A stretch of DNA of 64,000 nucleotides from positions 1 through 64,000 of the forward strand of contig NZ_LQPG01000018.1 of the NCBI RefSeq assembly GCF_002102265.1. Reading direction: 5' to 3'. Each line of letters opens with the position of its first letter. Within the stretch, counting starts at the first letter, position 1. The DNA is from Mycolicibacter longobardus. Its GTDB lineage: Bacteria; Actinomycetota; Actinomycetes; Mycobacteriales; Mycobacteriaceae. Shown one piece after another: positions 45,065-55,567 of this stretch. A program made the translations under genes and the position numbers. The notes beneath the pieces are model-generated. The model searched no databases. It saw only the letters and a program-made list of their open reading frames with translations, and was not told the origin of the DNA.

Positions 45065-46039
45065 CTAGCCGACCCGCAGCGACTCGATGATCGCCGCGGT
45101 CGGTGAGCTCCACTGCAGGCCCAGCTCGCCCAGGGTGGTGGAGTCGTCGGTCGGGGTGGGCGTGGTCAACAGCCACGCCGCCTCGTAGCTCAGGCTCTCG
45201 GGCAGTGCGACGAACTTGCTCACCAGATCGCTGACCCGGCCGATACCCCGGAAAACGCTGGGGGCAACCCGGATCCGTCGCACTCGCTTGCCCAGGCCCT
45301 GCTCCACCGCGTCGATCATCTCGTCGAAGCCGACCAGGATCCCGCCGCATATGTAGCGGTGTGGGCCGCGGCCGGGACGCATCAGCGCCTCGTGCACTCG
45401 GCCGATGTCGCGGACGTCCACCATCGCCATGCCGCCGCGCACCACCGGCGCCACCCGGTACCGCGCGATCGTCGCCCAGCCCCGTTCGGTGACGCCGGGC
45501 GCGGTGTGAAACGCCGGCCCCACCACGCTGGACGGATAGGTGACCACGACGGGCGCACCCGCTTCCTGCAGTCGGCGAGCCACTCGATCGCCGTAGGCCT
45601 TGGTGCGGGCGTACGCGCTGCGCCCGGGCACGGTGGGCGAGTCCGGGCCGATGATGCCGTTGGGCGGCGGGAACAACGCGCTGTAGCTGCTGACCGACAC
45701 CACCGGGTCCAGACCGGCGTCTACCGCCCGGGTCAGGATCGCCTCGGTGGCGTAGGCGTTGATGTCCCACATCAACTTTTCCTGGCGGTCGTTGGTCCCC
45801 ACCACCCCGGCGGCGTGCAGCACCGAGTCGCAGCCGTCCAGCAGCGCCGCAACCACCGCGCTGTCGCGGATGTCGCCGTCGAGCACCTCCAGGGAACCCA
45901 ACTCGCGCAGCCGGCCGATGACCGGCTCAGTGCCGCAGCCCGGGGCGACCAGGAGTCGCACCGAATGTCCGGCGTCCAGCAATGCCTTGACGGTATGGGC
46001 GCCGAGGTAGCCGGTGCCGCCGGTGACGGCGACCCGCAT
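45065..46039 (-). CDS. NAD-dependent epimerase/dehydratase-like SDR
   Basis: 324 residues from ATG 46039, overlapping the echA19 stop (TGATG). The Rossmann motif is VAVTGGTGYLGAHTVKALL, with AGVVGTNDRQ and YARTKAYGD (Tyr-x-x-x-Lys) as the active site. Extended SDR; substrate unknown. 3-beta-HSD-like sterol or sugar-nucleotide substrates are both possible. It follows echA19 in one operon. Confidence 0.85.
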   Translation of the reverse strand: MRVAVTGGTGYLGAHTVKALLDAGHSVRLLVAPGCGTEPVIGRLRELGSLEVLDGDIRDSAVVAALLDGCDSVLHAAGVVGTNDRQEKLMWDINAYATEAILTRAVDAGLDPVVSVSSYSALFPPPNGIIGPDSPTVPGRSAYARTKAYGDRVARRLQEAGAPVVVTYPSSVVGPAFHTAPGVTERGWATIARYRVAPVVRGGMAMVDVRDIGRVHEALMRPGRGPHRYICGGILVGFDEMIDAVEQGLGKRVRRIRVAPSVFRGIGRVSDLVSKFVALPESLSYEAAWLLTTPTPTDDSTTLGELGLQWSSPTAAIIESLRVG

Positions 46040-46839
46040 CAGCGGTTCTTGAATTCGGGCTTGCGCTTCTCGGCGAATGCCCGGGGGCCTTCCTTGGCGT
46101 CCTCGCTCAAGAACACCTTGATGCCGATCTTGGTGTCGATCTTGAAGGCGTCGTTCTCGTGCAGGCCCTCGGTCTCGTGGATGGTGCGCAGCATCGCCTG
46201 CACCGCCAGCGGCCCGTTGTTGTTGATCTGCTCGGCGATCTCCAGCGCCTTGGTCAGGGCTTGGCCGTCCGGAACCACGTGGCCGATCAGGCCCATGTCC
46301 AGGGCCTCCGCGGCGGTGATGTGCCGACCGGTGAACAGCAGGTCGCAGGCCATGGTGTACGGAATCTGGCGGGCCAGCCGGACCGCGGAGCCGCCCATCG
46401 GGTACAGGCTCCACTTGGCCTCGGAGATCCCGAACTTGGCGCTCTGGCCGGCGATGCGGATGTCGGTGCCCTGCAGGATCTCGGTGCCCCCGGCAATGGC
46501 GGGACCCTCCACCGCCGCGATCAGCGGCTTGGTGAGCCGGCGGCCCTTGAGCAGGCCGTCGATGCGCGAAGGGTCGTAGCTGCCGTCGGCGAACGAGTCG
46601 CCGGGCGCCTTCTTGTTGGCCGCCTTGAGGTCCATGCCCGCGCAGAAGTAACCGCCGGCGCCGGTCAGGATGCACGAGCGGATCTCGTCGTCGGTGTCCA
46701 CCCGGTCCCAGGCCTCGACCATGATCGCCAGCATCTCGCCGGACAGGGCGTTGCGGGCCTCCGGCCGGTTCAGGGTCAGGATCAGGGTGTGTCCGCGCTG
46801 CTCAATGAGGGCGTGGGGCTGTTCTGACGACTCGCTCAC
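46039..46839 (-). CDS. echA19: EchA19, enoyl-CoA hydratase of the sterol side chain
   Basis: 266 residues, crotonase fold. [13 protein letters not shown], oxyanion hole [14 protein letters not shown] and [16 protein letters not shown] with Glu-type active site are present. EchA19 hydrates the C27/C24 sterol enoyl-CoA. Divergent from fadD19 with a KstR box between. Confidence 0.9.
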   Translation of the reverse strand: MSESSEQPHALIEQRGHTLILTLNRPEARNALSGEMLAIMVEAWDRVDTDDEIRSCILTGAGGYFCAGMDLKAANKKAPGDSFADGSYDPSRIDGLLKGRRLTKPLIAAVEGPAIAGGTEILQGTDIRIAGQSAKFGISEAKWSLYPMGGSAVRLARQIPYTMACDLLFTGRHITAAEALDMGLIGHVVPDGQALTKALEIAEQINNNGPLAVQAMLRTIHETEGLHENDAFKIDTKIGIKVFLSEDAKEGPRAFAEKRKPEFKNR

Positions 46840-46883
46840 CGGCGTCCGCCTTTCCGGGTTGGGTCCTCGACTTGAAATCGAAA

Positions 46884-46897
46884 TGTAACACGTTCTA
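46884..46897. promoter_or_regulatory. KstR operator, fadD19/echA19
   Basis: tgtaacacgttcta fits the consensus. Its end begins the hexamer tagttt (46896-46901), 7 nt before the GTG of fadD19 (46909). Confidence 0.85.
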
Positions 46898-46908
46898 GTT
46901 TGTGTGTT

Positions 46909-48564
46909 GTGGCTCTCAACATCGCCGACTTAGCCGAACACGCCATCGACGCCGTACCGGATCGGGTTGCCCTGATCTGTGGCGACGAACAGCTGACCTA
47001 CGCCCAGCTGGAGGAGAAGGCCAACCGGCTGGCCCATTACCTGATCAGCCAGGGCATCAAGAAGGACGACAAGGTCGGCCTGTACTGCCGCAACCGCAAC
47101 GAGATCGTCGTCGCGATGCTCGGCATCATCAAGGCCGGCGCCATCCTGGTCAACGTCAACTTCCGCTACGTCGAGGGTGAGCTGCGCTACCTGTTCGACA
47201 ACTCGGACATGGTCGCTCTGGTGCACGAGCGCCAGTACAGCGAGAGGGTCGCCAACGTGCTGCCCGACACTCCGAACCTCAAGACCATCCTGGTGGTCGA
47301 GGACGGGTCCGATCTGGACTACCAGCGCTACGGCGGGGTGGAATTCGAGGAGGCACTGGCGCAGGGCTCGCCGGAGCGCGACTTCGGACCGCGTAGCGCC
47401 GACGATATCTACCTGCTCTACACCGGCGGCACCACCGGCTTCCCCAAGGGCGTGATGTGGCGCCACGAGGACATCTACCGGGTACTGTTCGGCGGTACCG
47501 ACTTCGCCACCGGCGAGCCGATCGCCGACGAGTACGACCTGGCCAAGCAGGCCGCCGCCAACCCCCCGATGGTCCGCCACCCGATCCCGCCGATGATCCA
47601 CGGCGCCACCCAGTCGGCGACCTGGATGTCGCTGTTCAGCGGCCAGACCGTGGTGCTGGCGCCGGAGTTCGACGCCGACCAGGTGTGGCGCACCATCCAC
47701 GACCACAAGGTCAACCTACTGTTCTTCACCGGGGACGCGATGGCGCGACCGCTGCTGGATGCCCTGCTGGCCCATCAGGATGCCGGCAACGAGTACGACC
47801 TGTCGTCACTGTTCCTGCTGGCGTCCACCGCGGCGCTGTTCAGCCCCAGCATCAAGGAACGGCTGCTGGAGCTGCTGCCCAACCGGATCATCACCGACTC
47901 CATCGGATCCTCGGAGACCGGCTTCGGCGGCACCAGCATCGTCGCCAAGGGCGAAGCGCACACCGGCGGGCCGCGGGTCACCATCGACAAGACCACCGTG
48001 GTGCTCGACGAGGACGGCAACGAGGTCCAGCCCGGCTCCCGCGTGCGGGGCATCATCGCCAAGCGCGGCCACATCCCGGTCGGCTACTACAAGGACGAGA
48101 AGAAGACCGCCGAGACCTTCCGCACCATCAACGGGGTCCGCTATGCCATCCCCGGCGATTTCGCGCAGGTCGAGGCCGACGGCACCGTCACCATGCTGGG
48201 CCGCGGTTCGGTGTCGATCAACTCCGGCGGGGAGAAGATCTACCCCGAGGAGGTAGAGGCCGCCCTCAAGACCCACCCCGAGGTTTTCGACGCCCTGGTG
48301 GTCGGGGTGCCCGACCCGCGCTACGGCCAGCACGTCGCCGCGGTGGTGCAGGCGCGCGGGGACGCCCGGCCGTCACTGGAGGAGATCAACGCCTGCGCGC
48401 GCACCGAGATCGCCGGTTACAAGGTGCCTCGCAGCCTGTGGTTCGTCGACGAGGTCAAGCGCTCCCCGGCCGGCAAGCCCGACTACCGCTGGGCCAAGGA
48501 GCAGACCGAAGCCCGTCCCGCCGACGAGGTGCACGCCAAGCACGTGGGGACTTCTACGTCCTAG
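46909..48564 (+). CDS. fadD19: FadD19, sterol acyl-CoA synthetase
   Basis: 551 residues from GTG 46909 ([19 protein letters not shown], the FadD19 start). AMP-binding [29 protein letters not shown] and the C-terminal Lys in [10 protein letters not shown] are present. It activates the C26 sterol acid to CoA ester. A TANNNT hexamer 7 nt upstream makes a leaderless mRNA likely. Confidence 0.93.
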   Translation: MALNIADLAEHAIDAVPDRVALICGDEQLTYAQLEEKANRLAHYLISQGIKKDDKVGLYCRNRNEIVVAMLGIIKAGAILVNVNFRYVEGELRYLFDNSDMVALVHERQYSERVANVLPDTPNLKTILVVEDGSDLDYQRYGGVEFEEALAQGSPERDFGPRSADDIYLLYTGGTTGFPKGVMWRHEDIYRVLFGGTDFATGEPIADEYDLAKQAAANPPMVRHPIPPMIHGATQSATWMSLFSGQTVVLAPEFDADQVWRTIHDHKVNLLFFTGDAMARPLLDALLAHQDAGNEYDLSSLFLLASTAALFSPSIKERLLELLPNRIITDSIGSSETGFGGTSIVAKGEAHTGGPRVTIDKTTVVLDEDGNEVQPGSRVRGIIAKRGHIPVGYYKDEKKTAETFRTINGVRYAIPGDFAQVEADGTVTMLGRGSVSINSGGEKIYPEEVEAALKTHPEVFDALVVGVPDPRYGQHVAAVVQARGDARPSLEEINACARTEIAGYKVPRSLWFVDEVKRSPAGKPDYRWAKEQTEARPADEVHAKHVGTSTS

Positions 48565-48587
48565 GGCCACAACGGGAATGCGCGGTC

Positions 48588-49451
48588 CTAGCGGCCGAGG
48601 CTGCCCAGCCAGGCCACCTGGTCGGAGATGACCCCGGCCATGTGCTCGCCGTGGAACGGTTCGAAGTGGTCGATGTCGTACCGCTTCAGCACCGCGCCGG
48701 GCACCCGCTGCGCGAGCTGATCGATCGCCCGGGCGGACACCGTGATGTCGCGACTGCCGGCCTGAATCAGTGTCGGGCAGCTGATCTTTCGAGCCTGGGT
48801 GACCGGACGATAGACCAGCATGGGGAAGGCCACCCCGGACCGCACTTCGTTGCGCCAGCCGGGCGCCGCGGTCGCACGGAACCCGGCCAGCTCGCCGGGG
48901 TAGGTCAGTGCCGCGCGTCCACTCGGTTCGGCGGCCACCGGAACCGGCGCGTCCCGCAGCGCCCGCCCGACAACCCAGGTGGCGTTGCCGGGATGCTGGC
49001 GCGTCTCGCGCAGCATCCGCCACCGGCCATCGGCGAACGGGCAGAGCAGAATCGCGCCGGCCAGCCGCTGATCGGCCGCCGCGGCGTGTATCGCATTTCC
49101 GCCGCTCAACGAGTAGCCCCACACGATGATCCGATCCGGGTCGATGCCATCGAGCGTGCGCGCGAACGCGATCGCCGCCATCCGGTCACGGAGTTGATCG
49201 GACATCCGGATGCGTTGGCGAGGTTCACCTTCGGAGTCGCCCATGAAGCGATGGTCGTAAACCAGCACAGCGGTGCCGGCTCGGGCCAGCGCGTCGGCGT
49301 ACTGGGCCAGGCCGTCTCGGCGGGTCAGGCCGAAGCCGTGGGCCATCACCACGCACGGAACGTCGCCGTCGACATCGGTCGGGCGGTATAGCCAGCCGGC
49401 ACAACGTATGCCACCGGAAGAGAAGCTGACATCGGCGAGCTGGCGGGTCAT
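48588..49451 (-). CDS. Alpha/beta hydrolase
   Basis: 287 residues from ATG 49451. The nucleophile elbow is GYSLSGG (Ser114), the oxyanion region is MAHGFGLTRRDGL and the acid-His end has LIQAGSRDITV and YDIDHFEPFHGE. Fold matches uncharacterised actinobacterial esterase-like hydrolases. Substrate unknown. It is convergent with fadD19 and lies 100 bp from the divergent WS/DGAT gene. Confidence 0.82.
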   Translation of the reverse strand: MTRQLADVSFSSGGIRCAGWLYRPTDVDGDVPCVVMAHGFGLTRRDGLAQYADALARAGTAVLVYDHRFMGDSEGEPRQRIRMSDQLRDRMAAIAFARTLDGIDPDRIIVWGYSLSGGNAIHAAAADQRLAGAILLCPFADGRWRMLRETRQHPGNATWVVGRALRDAPVPVAAEPSGRAALTYPGELAGFRATAAPGWRNEVRSGVAFPMLVYRPVTQARKISCPTLIQAGSRDITVSARAIDQLAQRVPGAVLKRYDIDHFEPFHGEHMAGVISDQVAWLGSLGR

Positions 49452-49551
49452 GGCCCGAATTATGACCACGAAGTTCGGCACGGTGATGAGATTCACGGGT
49501 TTTAACGGCAAGCCGCGCCCGACGATCCGCCGTCCGGGCTAGTCTCGGTCG

Positions 49552-50961
49552 ATGCAGCGACTTTCGGGCGTCGACGCGGCGTTCTGGTCGGCCGAAACGG
49601 CGGGCTGGCACATGCACATCGGCGGGCTTGCGATCTGTGACACCACCAATGCGCCGAACTACAGCTTCGAGCGGGTGCGCCAACTCCTGATCGAGCGATT
49701 ACCCCAACTGCCGCAGCTGCGCTGGCGGGTCAGCCCTGCCCCGCTGGGGCTGGACCGGCCGTGGTTCGTGGAGGACGAGAACCTCGACATCGACTTCCAT
49801 CTGCGGCGCATCGGCGTTCCCGCCCCGGGCGGACGTCGCGAAGTCGAAGAGCTGGTGGGGCGGCTGATGTCCTACAAGCTGGACCGATCACGCCCGCTGT
49901 GGGAGATGTGGGTGATCGAAGGAGTCAACGGCGGCCGGGTCGCCACCCTGACCAAGATGCATCACGCGATCGTCGACGGGGTGTCCGGTGCGGGACTGTT
50001 CGAGATCATGCTGGACGTCACCCCGGAACCACGCCCGCCGGACCCGGAGGCCATCGGGTCACTGACCGGGTCCAGTATGCCCAGCTTCGAGCGGCGTGCC
50101 GTCGAGGAGTTGGTCAACGTCGCGGTGAAGACGCCGTTCCGCATCGGCCGACTGCTGCAACAGACCGTCCGCCAGCAGATCGCCACCGTCGGGCTGGCGC
50201 GTAAGCCGCCGCGCTACTTCGACGCCCCGGTGACCCGGTTCAACGCCAGCGTGACGCCGCACCGGCGGATCAGCGCCACCCGGGTCGAACTGGCGCGGAT
50301 CAAGGCCGTCAAGGACGCCTACGGCGTGAAGCTCAACGATGTCGTGCTCGCCATGGTCGCCGGCGCCGTCCGGGAGTATCTGAAGGAGCGCGGGGAGCTG
50401 CCGACCAAGCCGCTTGTCGCTCAGATTCCGGTGTCGACCCGTACCGAGGAGAGCCAGGGCGAGGTCGGCAACAAGGTGAGTTCGATGACGGCGTCGCTGG
50501 CCACCGATATCGAGTCACCGGCCCAGCGGCTCAAGACGATTCACGGCAGCACCCAGAGCGCCAAGCAGATGGCCAAGGCGCTGTCGGCGCACCAGATCAT
50601 GGGGCTCACCGATACGACCCCGCCCGGCCTGTTGCAGCTCGCCGCCCGTGCCTACACCGCGACCGGGTTGTCGAATCGGCTGGCGCCGATCAACCTCGTG
50701 GTCTCCAATGTTCCCGGCCCGCCGATTCCGATCTACATGGCCGGGGCGGAACTGGAGTCACTGGTGCCGCTCGGCCCGCCGGTCATGGACGTGGCGCTGA
50801 ACATCACCTGTTTCTCCTACCGCGACCACCTCGACTTCGGGTTCGTCACCACACCGGAGATCGCAGAGGACATCCACAAGATGGCCGACGCGATCGAGCC
50901 GGCGCTGGCCGAGCTGGAGCGCGATATCGACCGGGGGAAGAACCGGACCGGTCGGCGCTGA
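49552..50961 (+). CDS. Wax ester synthase/diacylglycerol acyltransferase (WS/DGAT)
   Basis: 469 residues. The active-site motif HHAIVDG (His137, His138, Asp142) and [29 protein letters not shown] are full. It makes triacylglycerol or wax ester from acyl-CoA. Such genes are multiple in mycobacteria; this one has no clear counterpart in this place of M. tuberculosis. Confidence 0.92.
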   Translation: MQRLSGVDAAFWSAETAGWHMHIGGLAICDTTNAPNYSFERVRQLLIERLPQLPQLRWRVSPAPLGLDRPWFVEDENLDIDFHLRRIGVPAPGGRREVEELVGRLMSYKLDRSRPLWEMWVIEGVNGGRVATLTKMHHAIVDGVSGAGLFEIMLDVTPEPRPPDPEAIGSLTGSSMPSFERRAVEELVNVAVKTPFRIGRLLQQTVRQQIATVGLARKPPRYFDAPVTRFNASVTPHRRISATRVELARIKAVKDAYGVKLNDVVLAMVAGAVREYLKERGELPTKPLVAQIPVSTRTEESQGEVGNKVSSMTASLATDIESPAQRLKTIHGSTQSAKQMAKALSAHQIMGLTDTTPPGLLQLAARAYTATGLSNRLAPINLVVSNVPGPPIPIYMAGAELESLVPLGPPVMDVALNITCFSYRDHLDFGFVTTPEIAEDIHKMADAIEPALAELERDIDRGKNRTGRR

Positions 50962-50964
50962 GCG

Positions 50965-52518
50965 CTACCGGCCCGGCAGCGCCTGCACCATGCGGATCAT
51001 CGGGGTCAGGAGCTTCTGCCACCGCGGAGTCGAGATCCCCAGCGGCGGGTCCAGGTTCAGGATCCGGGCGGTGGAGACCGTCTGCGACTCGGTGTATTTG
51101 AGGATCCCGTCGGGCCCGTGGCGCCGCCCCACGCCGGAGGCCTTCATGCCGCCCATCGGCGCGGCGGTGCTGCCGAAGGCCAGCGCGTAGCCCTCGTCGA
51201 CGTTGACGGTGCCGGACTTGATCCGGGCGGCAATCGCCTCACCCTGGGACTTGCTCGCCGCCCACACGCTGGCGTTGAGCCCGTATTCGGTGTCATTGGC
51301 GCGTGCGATGGCCTCTTCGACGCTGTCGACGGGGTAGATCGAGACCACCGGGCCGAACGTCTCATTACGTCCGCACTCCATCTCATCGGTGACGTCGGTC
51401 AGCACCGTCGGCTCGTAGAACAGCGGCCCGATGTCCGGACGGGCATTCCCTCCGGCGATAACCTTGGCGCCCTTGGCCTTCGCGTCATCGACGTGGTTGG
51501 AGATGGTCTTGATCTGGTCCTCGGAGATCAGGCTGCCCATGTCGGCGGAGAAGTCGTAGGCGCTGGACAGCTTCATGGCGCGCACCTGCTCGGCGAACTT
51601 CGCGGCGAACTCGTCGGCGACCTCGCGCTCGACGTAGATCCGCTCGATCGAGATACACAACTGCCCGGCGTTGGAGAAGCAGGCGCGGGTGGCGGCCTTG
51701 GCGACCTCGGACAGGTTGGCGCCCTTGGTGACGATCATCGGGTTCTTGCCGCCCAGTTCCGCGGAGAAGCCGATCAGACGGGCGCCGCACTGTTCGGCCA
51801 GGGTGCGGCCGGTGGCGCTGGAGCCGGTGAACATCAGGTAGTCGCACTGCTGCACGATCGCGGTGCCGACCACCGATCCCGGGCCGGGCACCACCGCGAA
51901 CACCTCACGCGGCAAGCCGGCCTGATACAGCAGCTCGGCGTTGGCCAGCGTGCAGTAGGGGGTCTGGCTGTCCGGCTTGACCACGACCGCGTTGCCGGCC
52001 AGCAGTGCGGGGATGGCGTCCGAAATCGACAGTGTCATCGGGTAATTCCACGGCGCGATGACGCCCACGACGCCCTTGGGGTGGTGGTTGATGACGGTCT
52101 TGACGATGCCGGGCAGCAAGCCCGGTACCCGCTTGGACGACAGCAGCTTGGTGGCTTGGCGCGCGTAGTAACGCGCGTTGAGCATGATGTCGAGGATCTC
52201 CTCCTGGGCCGCCGAGCGCGCCTTGCCGGTCTCGGCCTGGGCGACGTCCATCAGGAAGTCCCGGTTGCTGATCACCAGGTCGCGGTAGCGCTCGATGATC
52301 GCGCAGCGCTCCTTGACGCTGCGCGCCGCCCACCCGGCCTGGGCCGCGCGGGCCTTGTCGACTGCCGCCGTGACGTCGTCGGCGTTGCCGACCGGGATGG
52401 TGGTCAGCGGTTTACCGGTGAAGACCTCGTCGATGGTCCGGGACTGCCGGGAATCGACATCGTCGATGGCGACCAGCTGGCGCAGCCGGTCGAAGTCTGC
52501 GGGGGACGGGGCGGGCAT
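50965..52518 (-). CDS. gabD2: Succinate-semialdehyde dehydrogenase GabD2-like
   Basis: 517 residues, like M. tuberculosis Rv1731 (518). IGFSAELGGKNPMIV holds the general base Glu and AGQLCISIERIYVE the catalytic Cys. It oxidises succinate semialdehyde with NAD(P)+. Its end is 4 bp from the WS/DGAT stop. In M. tuberculosis gabD2 is elsewhere, so position is not syntenic. Confidence 0.85.
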   Translation of the reverse strand: MPAPSPADFDRLRQLVAIDDVDSRQSRTIDEVFTGKPLTTIPVGNADDVTAAVDKARAAQAGWAARSVKERCAIIERYRDLVISNRDFLMDVAQAETGKARSAAQEEILDIMLNARYYARQATKLLSSKRVPGLLPGIVKTVINHHPKGVVGVIAPWNYPMTLSISDAIPALLAGNAVVVKPDSQTPYCTLANAELLYQAGLPREVFAVVPGPGSVVGTAIVQQCDYLMFTGSSATGRTLAEQCGARLIGFSAELGGKNPMIVTKGANLSEVAKAATRACFSNAGQLCISIERIYVEREVADEFAAKFAEQVRAMKLSSAYDFSADMGSLISEDQIKTISNHVDDAKAKGAKVIAGGNARPDIGPLFYEPTVLTDVTDEMECGRNETFGPVVSIYPVDSVEEAIARANDTEYGLNASVWAASKSQGEAIAARIKSGTVNVDEGYALAFGSTAAPMGGMKASGVGRRHGPDGILKYTESQTVSTARILNLDPPLGISTPRWQKLLTPMIRMVQALPGR

Positions 52519-52560
52519 GGCTTTCTCCTACTCGCGGGTAACAAGTGGTTAGCCGCAAAC

Positions 52561-53361
52561 CTACCCCGCGCAGTGGCCGCCCGGTAGCTCGGCGGCATTG
52601 GCTTTGAGCCACTCGGTCATCTGGTTGAGCGCGGCGATCCCGGACTCGAAGCTGCCGTCCTTGGGTTCGGCGGCCAGTGCCACCGCAAGATCACCCCGCG
52701 GAGTGCCGACGATGCCGAACTGCCGCACCAGATACCCGCCGCCCACGCCGGGTCCCCAGCCGCCTTTGGTCGGGGCACCGATGGTGGCCAGTCCCCAGCG
52801 CTGGTCGGGGACGGTGTTGCGCATCAGGGTCACGACCGGTGTGGCAGCGGGCATACACGGCAGGTGCGCGGCGAACACGGCCTGGCGGGCCAGCGGCCAC
52901 TGGGTCTGCCCGAACGCGCTGAACTCGGGCCGGAGCCGCCGGGATTCGACCGCGGTGCCGGTGTCGCCGCCGGCCCGCAAGACGGCCTGCACCTGCTGGG
53001 CGGCCTGGGGCGCCGGCCCGAGCGAGGCCCACAACTGCTCGGCGGCGTCGTTGTCGGATGCAGTGACGGCCTTGGCGGCCAGCTCCTGCGCGTTCGGGCG
53101 GTTGGCGTGGATCGCCGCGATCGCCAGCGGCACCTTGATGGTCGACCAGGCCACTCCGTGCTGCAGGGAACCGAGCGTGCCCACCTGATTCTGGCCGACC
53201 GGGGCATAGGCGATGCCGACGTTGGCCGGGATGGTGTTGGCCAGCTGCGCAAAGCTCGCCTGTAGGGGCTCTGCAGCGGCGGGGGAGGCTGGCGAAACGG
53301 GGGAGACCACGGACAGCAGAGCGGCCAAGGCCGCGACAAGCACTCGGCGGACGGCAGGCAT
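52561..53361 (-). CDS. Secreted class A beta-lactamase-fold serine hydrolase
   Basis: 266 residues. A signal peptide (about residues 1-31) precedes the domain. SxxK is STIK (Ser73, Lys76), the second motif is SDN (102-104) and the third TKGG (199-201). All the active-site marks of the penicillin-binding/beta-lactamase fold are there, but the omega-loop Glu is not obvious. It ends 42 bp after the gabD2-like start. It could be a D,D-peptidase-like or esterase protein rather than a beta-lactamase. Confidence 0.82.
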   Translation of the reverse strand: MPAVRRVLVAALAALLSVVSPVSPASPAAAEPLQASFAQLANTIPANVGIAYAPVGQNQVGTLGSLQHGVAWSTIKVPLAIAAIHANRPNAQELAAKAVTASDNDAAEQLWASLGPAPQAAQQVQAVLRAGGDTGTAVESRRLRPEFSAFGQTQWPLARQAVFAAHLPCMPAATPVVTLMRNTVPDQRWGLATIGAPTKGGWGPGVGGGYLVRQFGIVGTPRGDLAVALAAEPKDGSFESGIAALNQMTEWLKANAAELPGGHCAG

Positions 53362-53937
53362 TGACTCAGTATTGTCCGCCGGGAGGCCAAAACGGTGGTG
53401 GCCACACCGCGTGACTTGTCAGTACGTGTTGCCTCACGTCACGTGTTGCCTCACGTCGAGATGCGCGCGAAGGGGGCATGGTGGCCTCAGGTGATTGTGT
53501 GTGCTTGGGGACTCGGGCCTGGTAGCGGGTTGGGACTTGCTGGTGGCCATTTTGTGAAGCCGTGTGGTTAGCGCCTGGATCTGGCGCTGGGTGGCCGCGG
53601 GGTTGGTCTGAACCGCCCCGGTAGGTCCAGAGTGGTGATGTGCCCCGGGTTCGGTGGTGTCGCCATACTTGGTTTCAGGCCACGGGCCGGCTGGGTAGCC
53701 GTTCTGAATCTCCAAGGCCACGGACGACCAACGAGTCGGGATTCGGACGCGAGGAGACCAACGGTCAGGCCAAGCGACGTGCTGCAGTCAGAAGCCGTGT
53801 CAACAATCCAGGGGTGGCATTGCGATGGAGCTTCGATATGACTCTGAATTGATCTTCGACGAACTACGATAGATCAGTCTGGAACGACAAGATTATTCTG
53901 CTGGTAAGCTTGCCAGATTGATGCTAGAAGAGCCACA
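53362..53937. other. Intergenic region bordering the accessory island
   Basis: 576 bp without a sure gene. An open frame on the minus strand (53434-53721, 95 residues, Pro/Thr/His-rich) has no recognisable domain. At 53424-53457 acgtgttgcctcacgtc is repeated twice in tandem. Near the 3' end an imperfect palindrome ctggtaagcttgccag (53901-53916) lies just before the winged-helix gene and may be an operator. The last 100 bp are AT-richer than the rest. Confidence 0.5.
53424..53457. repeat. 17-bp tandem direct repeat
   Basis: acgtgttgcctcacgtc at 53424-53440 and again at 53441-53457, without spacer. Confidence 0.8.
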
Positions 53938-54747
53938 ATGGGCGTTATGAAGAGCAAGCCCAGCGAGGAGCAGCGGGAAACTGTTGCAGCGCTTCTGGAC
54001 GCCGCCAAGCGTCCATCTCAACGCGTGAACATTCGCAACACCTTCGTTCAGAGCGGCGACCAGAAGCACCCAATCCCCGGGCCACTGGCGGCGATGGTGC
54101 GCGGTCACGACGAAGGCGCTCTCGACCTGTACCTCCTGCACCGTGCGCTGGTCTCCAGTGAGCCGTGGACGAGTCGGCCACTCCGGTCGAGCGTATGGGC
54201 ACGAACGCTGGGCGTGCATACCGACTCTGATGGCGGCGCGGCAGTGATCTCGAAGACATGGAGACGGCTGGACACGAAGTACCAACTCGTCGAGCGTGGC
54301 CGGTCGGGGCGGATCGCAGTGTTCACAGCGCTGCGCGAGGATGGTTCCGGCCAGGTCTACACCTCGCCGGACGGCAAATCGCGCGACGAGCGGTTCTTCA
54401 CGCTCCCGTTCGAGTACTGGACTGCTGAGCAGGCCTGGTACCGATCATTACCCCTGAATGCCAAGGCGATGCTGTTGATTAGTTCGACCCTGAAACCGGA
54501 CTTTGTGTTGCCTACCGAACGCGCCAAGGACTGGTATGGCATCAGCACGGAGACCGCACAGCGGGGATTGCGGCACCTGCAAGAAGTGGGTTTGATTCAC
54601 CGGCGCACGCGTCTGCGGCCGACTCCGTTGGGGCCAACGATGATGACGCAGGAATACCACTACACACTGCACCCGCCGTTCGGGCGGCAGCCCAAGAAAG
54701 CGGCCCGACCGTCGCTGACAGTCGTCGAAGGCGGTGTTTCGGCGTGA
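53938..54747 (+). CDS. Winged-helix replication/partition-like protein
   Basis: 269 residues (ATG 53938 or 53947). The N-terminal half resembles DNA-binding wHTH (LHRALVSSEPWTSRPLRSSVWARTLGV) and the C-terminal half has a second one (STETAQRGLRHLQEVGLIHRRTRLR). The layout resembles Rep-like or transcription-factor proteins of actinobacterial mobile elements, but I cannot name it. It is the first gene of a three-gene run with the small ORF and the Abi/HEPN protein. Confidence 0.65.
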   Translation: MGVMKSKPSEEQRETVAALLDAAKRPSQRVNIRNTFVQSGDQKHPIPGPLAAMVRGHDEGALDLYLLHRALVSSEPWTSRPLRSSVWARTLGVHTDSDGGAAVISKTWRRLDTKYQLVERGRSGRIAVFTALREDGSGQVYTSPDGKSRDERFFTLPFEYWTAEQAWYRSLPLNAKAMLLISSTLKPDFVLPTERAKDWYGISTETAQRGLRHLQEVGLIHRRTRLRPTPLGPTMMTQEYHYTLHPPFGRQPKKAARPSLTVVEGGVSA

Positions 54748-54854
54748 GTACCAGCCTGAGCACTAAGAAGCCCCGGGGACGTAACCGAAGTCAGCGGTCA
54801 TCCGGGGCTGTTCGTCAACAACTGTACGCCCTGCCGGGCTGCGGGGACAAGTGA
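54744..54854 (+). CDS. 36-residue basic small ORF, coupled on both sides
   Basis: Starts GTG at 54744 overlapping the previous stop (GTGA) and ends TGA at 54852-54854, overlapping the next ATG (TGATG). The product is rich in Ser, Lys, Arg and Gln (KKPRGRNRSQRSS). Double coupling makes it likely to be translated, but no homology is known. Inside the frame an inverted repeat agccccgg/ccggggct may form a hairpin between the two larger genes. Confidence 0.5.
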   Translation: MSTSLSTKKPRGRNRSQRSSGAVRQQLYALPGCGDK

Positions 54855-55567
54855 TGACCGCATTCACGCCAATTCTTCCTGGCTGTGATGGTCAGTGGGT
54901 GGAGGACTGGCTAAGCGCCGCCCGGCTTGCCACTTACCTCGCGGCGGCCAATGGATCACGGCCAAAGGCACTGGCGCTCTACGAATGGAACATTCGTGCG
55001 GCGTCCGCTATTCAGCAGGACTTGTGCCACCTTGAGATTGGATTGCGCAACGCATACGACACCGCTCTGCGAGCCCACTGGCCTGGACCCGCCGACTGGA
55101 CCGAAGATCCGATTGGAGTTTTCCCGCCGCAGCCCAGTACCCGTGGCGGCAAGGGCACGGCGAACCCGAAGGCGAAGGTCGACGTCAACGCGACGCCTCG
55201 CGCCCTGCTGGTGAAGGCCCGTCAGGACGCCGGTGGCTCCACTGCCCAGCCGGGCAAGGTTGTTGCAGAGCTGAGTCTCGGATTCTGGCGTTACCTCTCG
55301 ATCAAACGTCATGAGAAACACCTCTGGGTGCCGTACCTCCACCATGCGTTTCCTACAGGCACGGATCGCTCGCGCGATGTCGACAGCCGCATCTTCCGTC
55401 TGCATACCGTCCGCAACCGGGTCGCCCACCATGAACCTCTGCTCGGAGTGAACCTTCTCGCCCGCCTAGGCGACATCGTCGACCTTGCGAAACTGATCAA
55501 TCCTGATCTCGGCATGTACATCGACAACACCACCCAGATCCGCCAGGTTGTAGTCGATCGCCCATAA
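54854..55567 (+). CDS. Abi-like (HEPN) protein, probable abortive-infection RNase
   Basis: 237 residues from ATG 54854. The start YEWNIRAASAIQQDLCHLEIGLRNAYDTAL and the middle LGFWRYLSIKRHEKHLW are the Abi_2-type pattern. The RNase motif RNRVAH (Arg187, His192) followed by HEP is that of HEPN domains. HEPN toxins cleave RNA in anti-phage or toxin-antitoxin systems. Its partner would be the winged-helix protein or the small ORF; this is inference. Confidence 0.78.
   Translation: MTAFTPILPGCDGQWVEDWLSAARLATYLAAANGSRPKALALYEWNIRAASAIQQDLCHLEIGLRNAYDTALRAHWPGPADWTEDPIGVFPPQPSTRGGKGTANPKAKVDVNATPRALLVKARQDAGGSTAQPGKVVAELSLGFWRYLSIKRHEKHLWVPYLHHAFPTGTDRSRDVDSRIFRLHTVRNRVAHHEPLLGVNLLARLGDIVDLAKLINPDLGMYIDNTTQIRQVVVDRP

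Noticed and set aside
45065..46675. A 536-codon frame seeming to fuse an enoyl-CoA hydratase remnant to the epimerase
   Set aside because: The first 212 residues are the shadow of echA19; the epimerase starts at 46039 with a TGATG overlap.
52561..53361. Naming the SxxK/SDN/KGG protein a beta-lactamase
   Set aside because: The three motifs show the fold but the omega-loop glutamate needed for class A hydrolysis is not clear, so only the fold is claimed.
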